In this document: piece after piece, positions 28,576 to 36,940 of the stretch
Position numbering within the stretch: the stretch's first letter is position 1
Layout: every line of letters begins with the position of its first letter
Assembly: GCA_002704915.1 (NCBI GenBank)
Contig: PAIP01000066.1
Location: 60,129-124,128 of the forward strand
DNA from: Parvularcula sp.
GTDB taxonomy: Bacteria > Pseudomonadota > Alphaproteobacteria > Caulobacterales > Parvularculaceae
Length of the DNA: 64,000 nt
Direction: 5' to 3'
Translations under genes and position numbers: made by a program
The notes under the pieces: generated by a model
What the model was told of the DNA's origin: nothing
The model's database searches: none
The model's input: only the letters and a program-made list of their open reading frames with translations

Positions 28576-30540
28576 TCAGACGCGTTTGAGGTCAGGCGCC
28601 AGCGCTTCATCGGCCAGCGTCGCCGCCGCCTCTTCAAGCGTCATGGTCTGCTGGTCTTTGAAGCCGAGACGGCGCAGCGACACGGCCCCTTCCTCCGCCT
28701 CCTTGGCGCCGACCACCGCGATCACCGGAATTTTCGCATGGCTGTGCTCGCGCACCTTGTAGTTGATTTTTTCCGAACGAACATCGAGGTCGATGCGCAG
28801 CCCTTTCGCGCGCAGCGATGCGGCGACCTCTCTCGCATAATCGTCCGCCGCCGAGGTGATCGTCGTGACGACCACCTGCACAGGGCTGAGCCAGAGCGGC
28901 AGCCGTCCGGCGTAATGCTCGATCAACAGCCCGATGAACCGCTCGAAGGTGCCGAAGACAGCACGGTGGAGCATGACCGGGCGCTGGCGCGCGCCGCTTT
29001 CATCAACATAGGTCGCATCGAGCCGTTCGGGCAGCACATAATCGAGCTGATAGGTGCCGGCCTGCCAGGTCCGGCCGATGGCGTCGGTGAGATGGAACTC
29101 CAGCTTCGGCCCGTAAAAGGCGCCTTCGCCCTCGGCGTATTCGAAGTCTAGCCCGGCTGCGGTGAGCGCGTCGGCGAGCGCCTTTTCCGCCCGGTCCCAG
29201 GTGGCGTCGTCGCCGGCGCGCTGTTCCGGCCGAGTCGCCAGCTTATAGTTGATCTCGGTCATGCCCATGTCTTCATAGACACGAGCGAAGAGCGACAAAA
29301 AGCGCTGGGTTTCGTCCGTTATCTGATCTTCCCGGCAAAAGATGTGCGCGTCGTCCTGTGTCATCTGGCGCACCCGCATCAATCCATGCAGCGCGCCATG
29401 GGCTTCGTTGCGGTGACAGCAGCCAAACTCCGCCATCCGGATCGGTAGGTCGCGATAGGATTTAATGCCCTGTTTAAAGATCTGAACATGCGCCGGACAG
29501 TTCATGGGCTTCAGCGCCATGAGGTCCGCCTTGCCGGAGAGCACCGGCGCCTCATCCTCCGTTGACGGAATTTCATCCGGCACGATGAACATGTTCTCGC
29601 GGAATTTGGCCCAGTGGCCCGATTGCTCCCAGAAAACGCTGTCGAGGAGTTGCGGGGTTTTCACCTCCACATAACCGTCATCGTCAAGCTGGCGGCGGAT
29701 ATAAGCCTCAAGCTGGCGCCAGACGAGATAGCCTTTCGGATGCCAGAAAACCGAGCCTTGCGCCTCCTGCTGGAAGTGGAAGAGATCCATTTCCCGCCCG
29801 AGTTTCCTGTGATCGCGCTTTTCGGCCTCTTCCAGTCGGGTGAGATAGGCTTTCAGATCTTTTTCATTGGCCCAGGCGGTGCCGTAAATTCGGTGCAGAA
29901 CGGCGTTCCTGTGATCGCCGCGCCAATAGGCGCCGGCGACTTTCATCAGCTTGAACGCCTTGCCGATATGCTTCGTGGACGGAAGATGCGGCCCGCGGCA
30001 TAGATCGTGCCAGTCGCCATGAAAATAGACTTTAATCTCTTCATCCTCGGGCAGATCGGCGATGATCTCGGCCTTGTATTTCTCACCTATATCGTTGAAG
30101 TGCTTGATCGCCGCGTCGCGGTCCCAGACCTCTTTCCGGGTCGGAAGGTCCTTGTCGACAAGCTCCGCCATCTTTTTTTCGATGGCGCCGAGATCGTCTG
30201 TGGAAAACGGTTCGTCGCGCGCAAAGTCGTAAAAGAACCCGTCCTCGATATTGGGACCGATGGTCACTTGCGTGCCGGGATAAAGCTCCTGCACGGCCTG
30301 GGCCATCAAATGCGCGGTGTCGTGACGGATGAGGTCGAGCGCGTCCGGATGATCGCGGGTGACGATCTCGACCGAGGCGTCGGCGCCGATGGGCTCTCCC
30401 AGATCGCGCAGTTCGTCGTCCACCTTCACCGCAATCGCTTTTTTGGCGAGCGACTTGGAAATATCCTCGGCGATGTCGAGCCCCGTCACGGCGCCGTCAA
30501 ACTTGCGTACGGAACCGTCGGGAAGGGTGATGGCGACCAT
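28576..30540 (-). CDS. thrS: Threonyl-tRNA synthetase
   Basis: A 654-aa class II synthetase, full length. It has a TGS domain (about 1-60), an editing domain with [18 protein letters not shown], a catalytic core (motif 2 region [34 protein letters not shown]) and a C-terminal anticodon-binding domain ([13 protein letters not shown]). It begins 17 bp after the ATP-grasp gene and runs into the O-antigen-ligase-like gene, so it is in an operon. No attenuator was seen. Confidence 0.98.
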   Translation of the reverse strand: MVAITLPDGSVRKFDGAVTGLDIAEDISKSLAKKAIAVKVDDELRDLGEPIGADASVEIVTRDHPDALDLIRHDTAHLMAQAVQELYPGTQVTIGPNIEDGFFYDFARDEPFSTDDLGAIEKKMAELVDKDLPTRKEVWDRDAAIKHFNDIGEKYKAEIIADLPEDEEIKVYFHGDWHDLCRGPHLPSTKHIGKAFKLMKVAGAYWRGDHRNAVLHRIYGTAWANEKDLKAYLTRLEEAEKRDHRKLGREMDLFHFQQEAQGSVFWHPKGYLVWRQLEAYIRRQLDDDGYVEVKTPQLLDSVFWEQSGHWAKFRENMFIVPDEIPSTEDEAPVLSGKADLMALKPMNCPAHVQIFKQGIKSYRDLPIRMAEFGCCHRNEAHGALHGLMRVRQMTQDDAHIFCREDQITDETQRFLSLFARVYEDMGMTEINYKLATRPEQRAGDDATWDRAEKALADALTAAGLDFEYAEGEGAFYGPKLEFHLTDAIGRTWQAGTYQLDYVLPERLDATYVDESGARQRPVMLHRAVFGTFERFIGLLIEHYAGRLPLWLSPVQVVVTTITSAADDYAREVAASLRAKGLRIDLDVRSEKINYKVREHSHAKIPVIAVVGAKEAEEGAVSLRRLGFKDQQTMTLEEAAATLADEALAPDLKRV

Positions 30541-30557
30541 GGCTTTCAGACTCTGCT

Positions 30558-31424
30558 CTACAGGCGTTCGATCAGGGCGCGCGCGAAACGCGCCGCCGCC
30601 CCAAATTCCGGTGAACCCGGGGCATAGGTGAAAAAGAGTTCGGGCTCAATGAGTTCGACTTCCATAAGCCGCAATCCTTCGTCAAGCACCACCGCATCGA
30701 CCCGGGCGTAAAGCGGCTCTCCGGGAATGAGCCCCAGGATGGCTCGCGCCTCTTCAACTGCCTGGGCGGAAGGCTCGGCCAGCGCCGCCGAACCGCCATG
30801 CTCGGCCTGACAGCGAATTTCCCCGGATTTGGGCCGCTTCGTCACCGCATGGGTGAACTCTCCGGCGATGAAAATGAAAGAGGTCTCGCCGGCGCTGGCG
30901 ATTTCAGGAACCAGCGCCTGAACGAGGCCGGGCATCGACATCCGGGCCGCGGCCGCGGCGAGCCCCGCGGGATCGTCCCAGCGGACGCGGGAAAGACCGC
31001 TCGCCGTGGCGCCGAATTCGGGTTTCACCACCGCCTCTGTCAGCCCCATCTCATCCATGGCTTTGGCGATGGCGCCCGGCTCTGGGGCGATCCAACGGGT
31101 CGCAGGCAGGGGCGCGCCCTTCGCCGCAAGATCGAGCAAATAGCGCTTCGACATATTGGCGCGCATCATGGCGGGCGGATTGAAGACTGGCCGGCCGTCA
31201 TCGAGGCGCGCCAGCCATGCCGCGAACGCCTCCGGCGTTTCCTGATAATCCCATGTGGAGCGGATGACGATTGCGTCCGCCCCGTTAAAAGCTTCCCTGT
31301 CTCCGTTCCAGGGCGCCGGCCGCACCTTCAGGCCATGGACGTCCAGCGCCTTTGCGAGCACTGCGTCGCTTGGCTGCAGGTCCGGTTGCGCCAGACAGGT
31401 AGCGAAAACGATGTCTTTGGTCAT
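30558..31424 (-). CDS. ATP-grasp domain protein (RimK/glutathione synthetase-like)
   Basis: A 288-aa enzyme. The start ATG at 31424 is preferred over a TTG 21 bp upstream. ATP-grasp elements are visible: a lysine strand [19 protein letters not shown], the hinge region [24 protein letters not shown] and the metal-binding [21 protein letters not shown]. The family (ATP-dependent carboxylate-amine ligase-like) is common in proteobacteria with no fixed substrate. Its ATG lies 80 bp from the divergent secreted-protein gene and it precedes thrS. Confidence 0.85.
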   Translation of the reverse strand: MTKDIVFATCLAQPDLQPSDAVLAKALDVHGLKVRPAPWNGDREAFNGADAIVIRSTWDYQETPEAFAAWLARLDDGRPVFNPPAMMRANMSKRYLLDLAAKGAPLPATRWIAPEPGAIAKAMDEMGLTEAVVKPEFGATASGLSRVRWDDPAGLAAAAARMSMPGLVQALVPEIASAGETSFIFIAGEFTHAVTKRPKSGEIRCQAEHGGSAALAEPSAQAVEEARAILGLIPGEPLYARVDAVVLDEGLRLMEVELIEPELFFTYAPGSPEFGAAARFARALIERL

Positions 31425-31504
31425 GAGATTTGCCGAACAGGACAAAGGTGAAACGTCAGGGGATATGTGACATGTTTCGTTTGGTCAAACCGATGGGGAC
31501 ATCC

Positions 31505-32014
31505 ATGAAAATCCTGAACCCGCCTGCTTCACCCGCACTCTTTGCTCTTGGCTTTTTTCTTTGCCTCTCCGGCGCCGCCAGAGCGGAGACGCCCGGCTCC
31601 CTCGCCGATCTCGCCTTTCTCGAAGGCCATTGGCGCGGGGGCGATGAGTTCATTTTCGAGGAAACCTGGAACGCGGCGGAGGGCGGCGTGATGACGGGCA
31701 TGGCCCGAGGCGTATCGGCGGGCGAACTGCGCGTTCTCGAATATATCGTCGTTTCCGAAGAAAAAGACTCCGTCGTTATGCGGTTCAAACATTTCAACCG
31801 CGACTATTCAACCTGGGAAGAAAGCGATCCGATTGTCCTGACGCTGACCAAAGCGAATGAGAACGATGTGACCTTCTCAGCCGACCCGCCGTCGCAGGAG
31901 GTCAAATCCGTGCGCTATTTCCTGACCGGCGAAGACACGCTGCAGGCCGATGTCGTGCTTGTGGAGAATGGTGAGGAAAGCGGGTTCACGCTGATGTTTG
32001 AGCGCGCCGACTAA
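31505..32014 (+). CDS. Exported DUF6265-like protein
   Basis: A 169-aa protein. ATG 31505 follows GGGGAC and gives a standard signal peptide (ALFALGFFLCLSGAARAETP). The mature domain starts LADLAFLEGHWRG, has ETWNAAEGGVMTGMARGV and ends ESGFTLMFERA, the layout of the DUF6265/lipocalin-like exported family of unknown function. Upstream in-frame ATGs at 31472 and 31493 would only lengthen the n-region. Confidence 0.8.
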   Translation: MKILNPPASPALFALGFFLCLSGAARAETPGSLADLAFLEGHWRGGDEFIFEETWNAAEGGVMTGMARGVSAGELRVLEYIVVSEEKDSVVMRFKHFNRDYSTWEESDPIVLTLTKANENDVTFSADPPSQEVKSVRYFLTGEDTLQADVVLVENGEESGFTLMFERAD

Positions 32015-32033
32015 AATAAATTCGTGAAACCGG

Positions 32034-32061
32034 TGGACATCGGCGTTCGCGTCTTTATAAG
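32034..32061 (+). promoter_or_regulatory. Likely sigma70 promoter of the tRNA-like genes
   Basis: TGGACA (32034-32039) and TATAAG (32056-32061) are separated by 16 bp; the -35 box matches the consensus at five of six positions. It lies about 95 bp upstream of the first tRNA-like gene, and the leader contains a GC-rich hairpin (CCGCCC at 32097 with GGGCGG at 32112). There is no sigma54 (-24/-12) element here. Confidence 0.5.
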
Positions 32062-32155
32062 CGCCCGCCGGTTTTCATCGTTTCGCTGGGGTTTGTCCGC
32101 CCCGCGGGCGCGGGCGGCGCTGCCGACGCCGTGTTCCACGATGGGATCGACCACA

Positions 32156-32229
32156 GGTCTATTAGCTCAACGGTAGAGCATTCGGCATTTAACCGAAGGG
32201 TTGAAGGTTCGATTCCTTCATAGATACCA
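32156..32229 (+). tRNA. Atypical tRNA-like gene 1 (Asn-like body, anticodon position UUU)
   Basis: A cloverleaf can be folded: D-arm GCTC/GAGC with GG in the loop, anticodon stem TTCGG/CCGAA, 5-nt variable loop, T-arm GAAGG/CCTTC with loop TTCGATT. The body (GCTC-A-CGGTAGAGCATTCGGC) closely resembles bacterial tRNA-Asn, but the anticodon loop is CATTTAA: position 33 is A instead of the near-invariant U and the anticodon position reads UUU. The acceptor is best drawn as six pairs (GTCTAT/ATAGAT) with discriminator A and an encoded CCA; a seventh pair would be G-A. It is unlikely to be a normal decoding tRNA and more likely a tRNA-like non-coding RNA. Confidence 0.75.
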
Positions 32230-32231
32230 CA

Positions 32232-32304
32232 TTTTGGTTAGCTCAGTTGGTAGAGCACTACACTGCTAATGTAGCTGTCGCGGGTTCAAATCCCGCACCA
32301 GACA
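32232..32304 (+). tRNA. Atypical tRNA-like gene 2 (anticodon position GCU, short variable loop)
   Basis: The cloverleaf has D-arm GCTC/GAGC with AGTTGGTA loop, anticodon stem CTACA/TGTAG, loop CTGCTAA (anticodon GCU, serine codons), variable loop CTGTC of only 5 nt, and T-arm GCGGG/CCCGC with loop TTCAAAT. Canonical bacterial tRNA-Ser has a long variable arm, which is absent. The acceptor is U-rich (TTTTGGT with ACCAGAC): its first pair is U-C, it has a G-U pair, and no CCA is encoded. It starts two or three bases after the CCA of the first gene, so the two are probably one transcript. It is likely a tRNA-like RNA rather than a serine tRNA. Confidence 0.75.
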
Positions 32305-32893
32305 TAACGGTCCAACCGTTTCGAATAACGGGGAAGGCCGGGGACACTCAGCCCGAGGAGGCGCGGAAGGCTCCGGCCGGAAGCAAACCCAACGGCGACT
32401 GGAAACAGGCCGCGCGCCGGCGCGGATACCGGCGGAGATCGATGGCGCAACGCGCCGTCTGACAGATCGGGACGTATGAGCCTGTTGCTGCGGACACGCG
32501 CCGAACGCCGGGCATTTTCGCCTCAAGCGCCGGACCGCCTCGCTTTTCAGGGAATGAACCCGGCCGACCCTCATTTCAGCACTCCCGGCCAATGACTGCT
32601 GAATTTTTCTCCAACTATTTTTATTTTCTCTCTTTACACAGACGAATGAGGCCGTTACATCGCGCGTCCTTTCGCCGGCATGGGGCTGGCGATGTTGCAA
32701 ATGAGCCCGTTTTGAATACTGGCGATCGACATATGAGTTTGATCGGACGCATGTCCGGCGAACGCTTCCGCCGCTAGGGCTCTCTTTTTCAATGAAACAG
32801 GGGCCTTTCCGGCCCCCGCTTCGCCGACGGAATCGTCCGGTCGATGCGCATATGCGCGATCTTCAACCGGGCTTTAACAGAGGAGGCGAAGCG
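32305..32893 (+). other. 590-bp gap between the tRNA-like genes and the slipin gene
   Basis: No convincing coding frame is present; open frames crossing the tRNA-like genes are tRNA read-through artefacts. A small hairpin (AACGGT/ACCGTT, 32306-32320) directly follows the second tRNA-like gene and might mark its 3' end. A GC-rich, potentially structured stretch (32320-32470) is followed by an AT-rich stretch near 32605-32640 with a weak promoter-like pair TTTACA (32633) and TACATC (32656). A hairpin GGGGCC/GGCCCC lies near 32803-32820 before the slipin ribosome-binding site. Confidence 0.5.
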
Positions 32894-34039
32894 ATGTTGA
32901 AAACATTCGTAATCGCTGAAAACCAACGCGGCCTCCTCATCAAGGATGGCCGCTTAATCGACGTTCTCGAACCGGGACGGCATGTCTATATCGACATGCT
33001 GGGCCAGTTGAGGCTGGAATGCGTTTACGCACAAGGCGTTTTTGCATCGCCCTGGGCCGAGATCATGGAAAAGCGTCATCCCGGCCTCGCGAAACTGTAT
33101 CTTGAAACGGTTCGCGTCGGCGAAGGCGAAGTCGCGATCGTCATGATCGACGGCCGGGCGACCTATATCGTGCGTCCGGGTGCGACGGCCTATGTCTGGA
33201 AAGTCCTTCAGGACGTGAATGTAGTTCGCGTCAATGTGGAGGATAATCCGCGCCTGACCAAGGCCGAACTCGTCGCTTACGAAAAAGCCGTAGCGACCAG
33301 CGAGCGTTCGGTTGCGCCGATCGCCATCGTCACGGTGGGCGAAACAGAAACGGGCCTCGTGTTTTTTGACCGCGAGCTTGTCGATGTTTTGAAGCCGGGC
33401 CGTTACGGTTACTGGCAGGTTGGACGGACCGTGACGACCAAGACGCTCGACATGCGTCCCTTGCCGCTCGAGGTTACGGCGCAGGAAATCCTGACCAAAG
33501 ACCGGGTTTCCTTGCGCGTCACGCTGACTTCGTTCGTTGAGGTGACCAATGCCGAGAAAGCCGCGCTCGCAACGCCGGACTACAAGAACCATGTCTACCG
33601 GCTGGTTCAGTTCGCCGTGCGCGAAGCGGTTGGCGGGCGCACGCTTGACGAAGTGCTGAACGACCGCGAGACGGTCGACGCGCAAATCGTCAATCATGTC
33701 CGCCGCGAACTTGGCGATATCGGCGTCGCGGTGACGGAGCTTGGCGTCAAAGACGTCATCCTTCCGGGCGATATGCGCGAGCTTATCAACCGGGTCGTCG
33801 AAGCGGAAAAAACCGCGCAGGCGAACCTGATCCGCCGTCGTGAAGAAACGGCCGCAACACGGTCGCTTTTGAACACGGCGCGGTTGATGGAGGACAATCC
33901 GACGCTTCTGCGTTTGAAAGAACTGGAAGCGCTGGAGCGCGTCACGGACCGCATCGGCCGCATCGACGTCCATGCGGGTTCGGGCGAAGGTCTGAACGTC
34001 CTTGTGGACCGTCTCGTGAGCCTCAAACCCCGCGACTGA
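32894..34039 (+). CDS. Cytoplasmic SPFH/Band-7 slipin-family protein
   Basis: A 381-aa protein; start ATG 32894 follows AGAGGAGG. It begins MLKTFVIAENQRGLLIKDGR with no membrane helix, unlike usual stomatin/slipin anchors. Two related beta-rich segments are visible: EPGRHVYIDML (about 26-36) and KPGRYGYWQVGRTV (about 167-180), the second leading into the SPFH core (LRVTLTSFVEVTNAEKAAL; VGGRTLDEVLNDRETVD) and a C-terminal coiled coil (EAEKTAQANLIRRREETAA). This matches the soluble slipins of RNA-repair-linked loci. It lies downstream of two tRNA-like genes, making a scaffold for tRNA-like RNA the leading hypothesis. Confidence 0.9.
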   Translation: MLKTFVIAENQRGLLIKDGRLIDVLEPGRHVYIDMLGQLRLECVYAQGVFASPWAEIMEKRHPGLAKLYLETVRVGEGEVAIVMIDGRATYIVRPGATAYVWKVLQDVNVVRVNVEDNPRLTKAELVAYEKAVATSERSVAPIAIVTVGETETGLVFFDRELVDVLKPGRYGYWQVGRTVTTKTLDMRPLPLEVTAQEILTKDRVSLRVTLTSFVEVTNAEKAALATPDYKNHVYRLVQFAVREAVGGRTLDEVLNDRETVDAQIVNHVRRELGDIGVAVTELGVKDVILPGDMRELINRVVEAEKTAQANLIRRREETAATRSLLNTARLMEDNPTLLRLKELEALERVTDRIGRIDVHAGSGEGLNVLVDRLVSLKPRD

Positions 34040-34062
34040 ACAAGCGGGGACACGCCAAACCT

Positions 34063-34098
34063 TGAGGCAGGGCGGCGAAACTCGCCGCCCTGCCTTTT
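34063..34098 (+). terminator. Terminator of the slipin gene
   Basis: A strong 14-bp stem, AGGCAGGGCGGCGA (34065-34078) with TCGCCGCCCTGCCT (34082-34095), has a 3-nt loop and is followed by TTT. It separates the slipin gene from the next gene. Confidence 0.9.
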
Positions 34099-34240
34099 CC
34101 TGTGACGGCCATCACAGTCCGCCGGTAAATCTCCCCTTCCCGGCCCCATTTGCGTCATGTTTGAATGGGACCTTCGAACCTTGCCGCGACAGGTTTGGAG
34201 AGACCCGTTTCACGTCGCGAAGATCAAAGGGGGAGATACC

Positions 34241-35167
34241 ATGATCAAGCAAATCTTTGCTGCGGGCGCCGCAGCGCTTTTCACCATTACATCCGCTTAC
34301 GCCGGCCAGCCTTTGAACCAGTGGCTCGGCAATTATGTGAAAAACACCGACGGGCTGCACAGCCTGTCGATCACCAATAGTGGCGGAAATCTGAAAATTT
34401 CCGTCAAGGGCGAATGCATGCCAAACCCATGCGACTGGGGCGAAGCGACGGCGACCGCCTATTCCACATCCGCCAGCGCAGACCCCGCCTCCGACACCGA
34501 CTCCATCATCGCGACCTATAATCAGGGTTTTGCAACGAAGACCGTCGTTCTGGACAGTCGCGCCGGCAACACGTTGCGCGCGCATGTTTATACGCGCTTT
34601 ACGGACAATAGCGGGCGCAAGGACTATGTCAGCCATGTCTCCATGAAAAAGGCGCCGCTGATTGCGCGCCCGCTGCCGGGCGGCCCGATCATCGCAACGC
34701 CGGTCAAGCCGTTTAAAGAAGACTGCGTTTCACTAAATCCCAACACGATTTCCGTCGAACAGAAAAGCGGACGCTGGAAAGTCGTTGACGGGTCGCACTG
34801 GCTCCTCGACGCGGGGTCCAACAAGTCGGAAATGGACCGCGCCAAACAAATCATTCAGCATTACGGCTTCACCCAGCATTGCTTTATCGGGCGGCCCGAC
34901 CCTTCACTGAGCTATTGGCTGAAAAACGGCGCCGCGCCGTCGGGCGGCCTCTCTGGCGAGGACTGCGTCAACATCAATCCAAACGGCCTGTCGATCCAGA
35001 ATTCGGGAAGCCATTTCACCATCGTCTCCAACGGCAATCACTATGCCTTTACGGCGCCGAGCCAGGCTGAGGCGCAGGAAGTGATCGACGTCATCAAATA
35101 TTACGCCTTCACGAAGTCCTGCTTCGTCGGACGGCCCGGCCCCTCCATGCGTTACTTACGGAAGTAA
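34241..35167 (+). CDS. Secreted protein with duplicated C-terminal module
   Basis: A 308-aa protein. The ATG at 34241 follows GGGGGAGA and gives a signal peptide ending AYAGQP. The N-terminal half (about 20-150) is a beta-rich domain with a Cys pair (CMPNPC). The C-terminal half contains two copies of a module of about 65 residues: EDCVSLNPNTISVEQKSGRW to CFIGRPDPSLSYWLK, and EDCVNINPNGLSIQNSGSHF to CFVGRPGPSMRYLRK, each with a matching Cys pair. The module is not assigned with certainty; a role in envelope or secreted binding is inferred. It is not coupled to the slipin gene, because a terminator separates them. Confidence 0.8.
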   Translation: MIKQIFAAGAAALFTITSAYAGQPLNQWLGNYVKNTDGLHSLSITNSGGNLKISVKGECMPNPCDWGEATATAYSTSASADPASDTDSIIATYNQGFATKTVVLDSRAGNTLRAHVYTRFTDNSGRKDYVSHVSMKKAPLIARPLPGGPIIATPVKPFKEDCVSLNPNTISVEQKSGRWKVVDGSHWLLDAGSNKSEMDRAKQIIQHYGFTQHCFIGRPDPSLSYWLKNGAAPSGGLSGEDCVNINPNGLSIQNSGSHFTIVSNGNHYAFTAPSQAEAQEVIDVIKYYAFTKSCFVGRPGPSMRYLRK

Positions 35168-35194
35168 CGAACGCTACCAAGACCTTTCACGGCA

Positions 35195-35229
35195 AGACGG
35201 AGCGATGCGCCCTCATCGCTCCGTTTTTA
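35195..35229 (+). terminator. Terminator of the duplicated-module gene
   Basis: An 11-bp stem, ACGGAGCGATG (35197-35207) with CATCGCTCCGT (35214-35224), is followed by TTTT. It overlaps the 3' end of the convergent yidD gene. Confidence 0.88.
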
Positions 35230-35569
35230 CTTTTGCGGTTTCTTGTTCGGCGCCCGTTCTTTCCGTCCAGCTCCAGTCGCCAAGCCTCCAGAATTTCCAC
35301 CCGACGCGCGGCGCATCCTCTGGTACGGGATCGAAGCCCTGCGAGCCGAAGGGGTGACAGCGCGTGACGCGCGAAAAGGTCAGCCAGAAGGCGCGAGCGA
35401 ATCTGTGTTTGCGGAAAGCGTCGAGACCATATTGAGAGCAGGTCGGCTGATGTCGGCAGCGCACGCCGATGAGATACAGCGCCGGCGAGAGCGTGCGCCG
35501 ATAGAGCCAGATGAGGCCCAGGACAGCCCGCCCTGCGGGCCCTGATGCAATCCTGTCCGTCACGCCCAT
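35213..35569 (-). CDS. yidD: Membrane protein insertion efficiency factor YidD
   Basis: A 118-aa small membrane-associated protein that assists YidC-dependent insertion. The family hallmarks are present: YRRTLSPALYLIGVRCRHQP, TCSQYGLDAFRKHR and SRVTRCHPFGSQGFDPVPE, with the conserved cysteines. The rpmH-rnpA-yidC context usual for this gene is not present here. The C-terminal tail is charged. Confidence 0.95.
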   Translation of the reverse strand: MGVTDRIASGPAGRAVLGLIWLYRRTLSPALYLIGVRCRHQPTCSQYGLDAFRKHRFARAFWLTFSRVTRCHPFGSQGFDPVPEDAPRVGWKFWRLGDWSWTERTGAEQETAKVKTER

Positions 35570-35591
35570 CCCATAAAGGATGCTCAGGCCG

Positions 35592-35822
35592 TTACGAAGC
35601 CAAATCGTAGACGGCTTCGTTTTCGCTATCCGGCGACGCCGAGAGCCGCTTGATGATAGTTAAGTTTTCGCGGATCCGATGGCGCAGCTCATTTGCGTCG
35701 GCCGCGGTCACATCCTCGCCATGGAAGAAGACCGTCCGCTCCCCGCTATCAAGCTCCAGCAAACGGCGGACAAGGCGATTGGTGCGGTATTTCAGTGAAT
35801 TCAGAAGAGCTTCCTCGTTCAT
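35592..35822 (-). CDS. Small hypothetical protein
   Basis: A 76-aa protein, MNEEALLNSLKYRTNRLVRR onward, predicted helical and charged with no signal or membrane segment. It is 22 bp upstream of yidD on the same strand, so likely co-transcribed. The family is not recognised. It is supported by length, composition and clean fit between neighbours. Confidence 0.55.
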   Translation of the reverse strand: MNEEALLNSLKYRTNRLVRRLLELDSGERTVFFHGEDVTAADANELRHRIRENLTIIKRLSASPDSENEAVYDLAS

Positions 35823-36055
35823 TGACCTATCCTATCAGTTCCAGAATGTCGCCGCCGGCTTAACTAGAGCGCGATCATGGCTAATGATTGGTTACCGGCC
35901 ATACAAAAAAACATCGTTTTTGAGCAATAATTTGCGGAATGTATCCCGGCATCGGGAAGCGGCGGTTTTGAGCGCCTGCAATCCGCCCACTTGCAATCCG
36001 CCCCAAGGTCGCTAGGGAGGCGGCTTCGATTTCAACAGCCCGGCGGCCCGCTCCC

Positions 36056-36880
36056 ATGTCCCGCATCAAAGCCCGCTTCGACAAGCTCAAGGCCGAAAAC
36101 CGCGCCGCCTTCATCCCCTTCATCATGGCGGGCGATCCGGACGAAGCCCTTTCGCTTGACCTACTCAAAAAGCTGCCGGGCGCGGGCGCCGACCTCATCG
36201 AACTCGGGGTCGCCTTCACCGATCCCATGGCCGACGGACCGGCGATCGCCGCCGCCGGCCTCAGAGCCCTCAAATCCGGGCAGACGCTGCGCAAAACCCT
36301 TGAAATGGTTCGCTCATTTCGGGCCGGAGACAATGAGACCCCGATCATTCTCATGGGCTATTACAACCCGTTCTATTCCTACGGGCCGGATCAATTCGTC
36401 GCCGACGCCAGGGAAGCCGGGGTCGACGGCCTGATCATCGTCGATCTGCCGCCAGAAGAAGATGCGGAACTGTGCCTCCCGGCGCGGGCCGCAGGCCTCG
36501 ATTTCATCCGCCTTGCCACACCGACCACTGACGATGAGCGCCTGCCCATGGTGGTCCGCAATATATCAGGCTTTGTCTATTACGTGTCGGTGGCGGGGAT
36601 CACCGGAAAGGGCGCCGGCGAGACCGAAACTGTCAAAGGTGCCCTGGACCGGCTGCGCGCTGCATCGGGCTTGCCGGCAGCGGTCGGTTTCGGTATCAAA
36701 ACGGGCGAAAAGGCGCGAGAATTCGCCGCTTTTGCAGACGCCGTAGTGGTAGGCTCTGCTCTGGTGGACGAATTCGCCAAAACCCTTGAAGCAAGTCCCG
36801 GCGATGCCGATAATGCCGTTAACGCAGTTTTGAGGCTGGCGCAGGATATATCGGGGGCGATCCGCGCCGCGCGCTCTTGA
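36056..36880 (+). CDS. trpA: Tryptophan synthase alpha subunit
   Basis: A 274-aa TIM barrel that cleaves indole-3-glycerol phosphate to indole for the beta subunit. Catalytic residues are in [16 protein letters not shown] (Glu, Asp); the family signature is usually LGVPFSDP, so Ala and Thr replace Pro and Ser. The barrel end [10 protein letters not shown] and [11 protein letters not shown] bind phosphate. trpF and trpB, which normally precede it, are absent. The start has no close ribosome-binding site (GGGAGG lies about 37 bp upstream). accD follows. Confidence 0.96.
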   Translation: MSRIKARFDKLKAENRAAFIPFIMAGDPDEALSLDLLKKLPGAGADLIELGVAFTDPMADGPAIAAAGLRALKSGQTLRKTLEMVRSFRAGDNETPIILMGYYNPFYSYGPDQFVADAREAGVDGLIIVDLPPEEDAELCLPARAAGLDFIRLATPTTDDERLPMVVRNISGFVYYVSVAGITGKGAGETETVKGALDRLRAASGLPAAVGFGIKTGEKAREFAAFADAVVVGSALVDEFAKTLEASPGDADNAVNAVLRLAQDISGAIRAARS

Positions 36881-36940
36881 GAGCGCAACGGGCCCCAAAA
36901 CGTGCAGATGTATTAAGGCAATTAGAAAGCGCTGTCGGAT

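Noticed and set aside
32247..32462. Open frame starting inside tRNA-like gene 2
   Set aside because: It begins in the D-arm region and reads through the anticodon and T-arms; the peptide is the usual artefact of translating a tRNA gene.
32682..32700. Possible sigma54 promoter before the slipin
   Set aside because: A good -12 TTGC is present, but the -24 GG is one base out of phase, so it does not meet the strict spacing; worth testing only if an RtcR-type activator is found.
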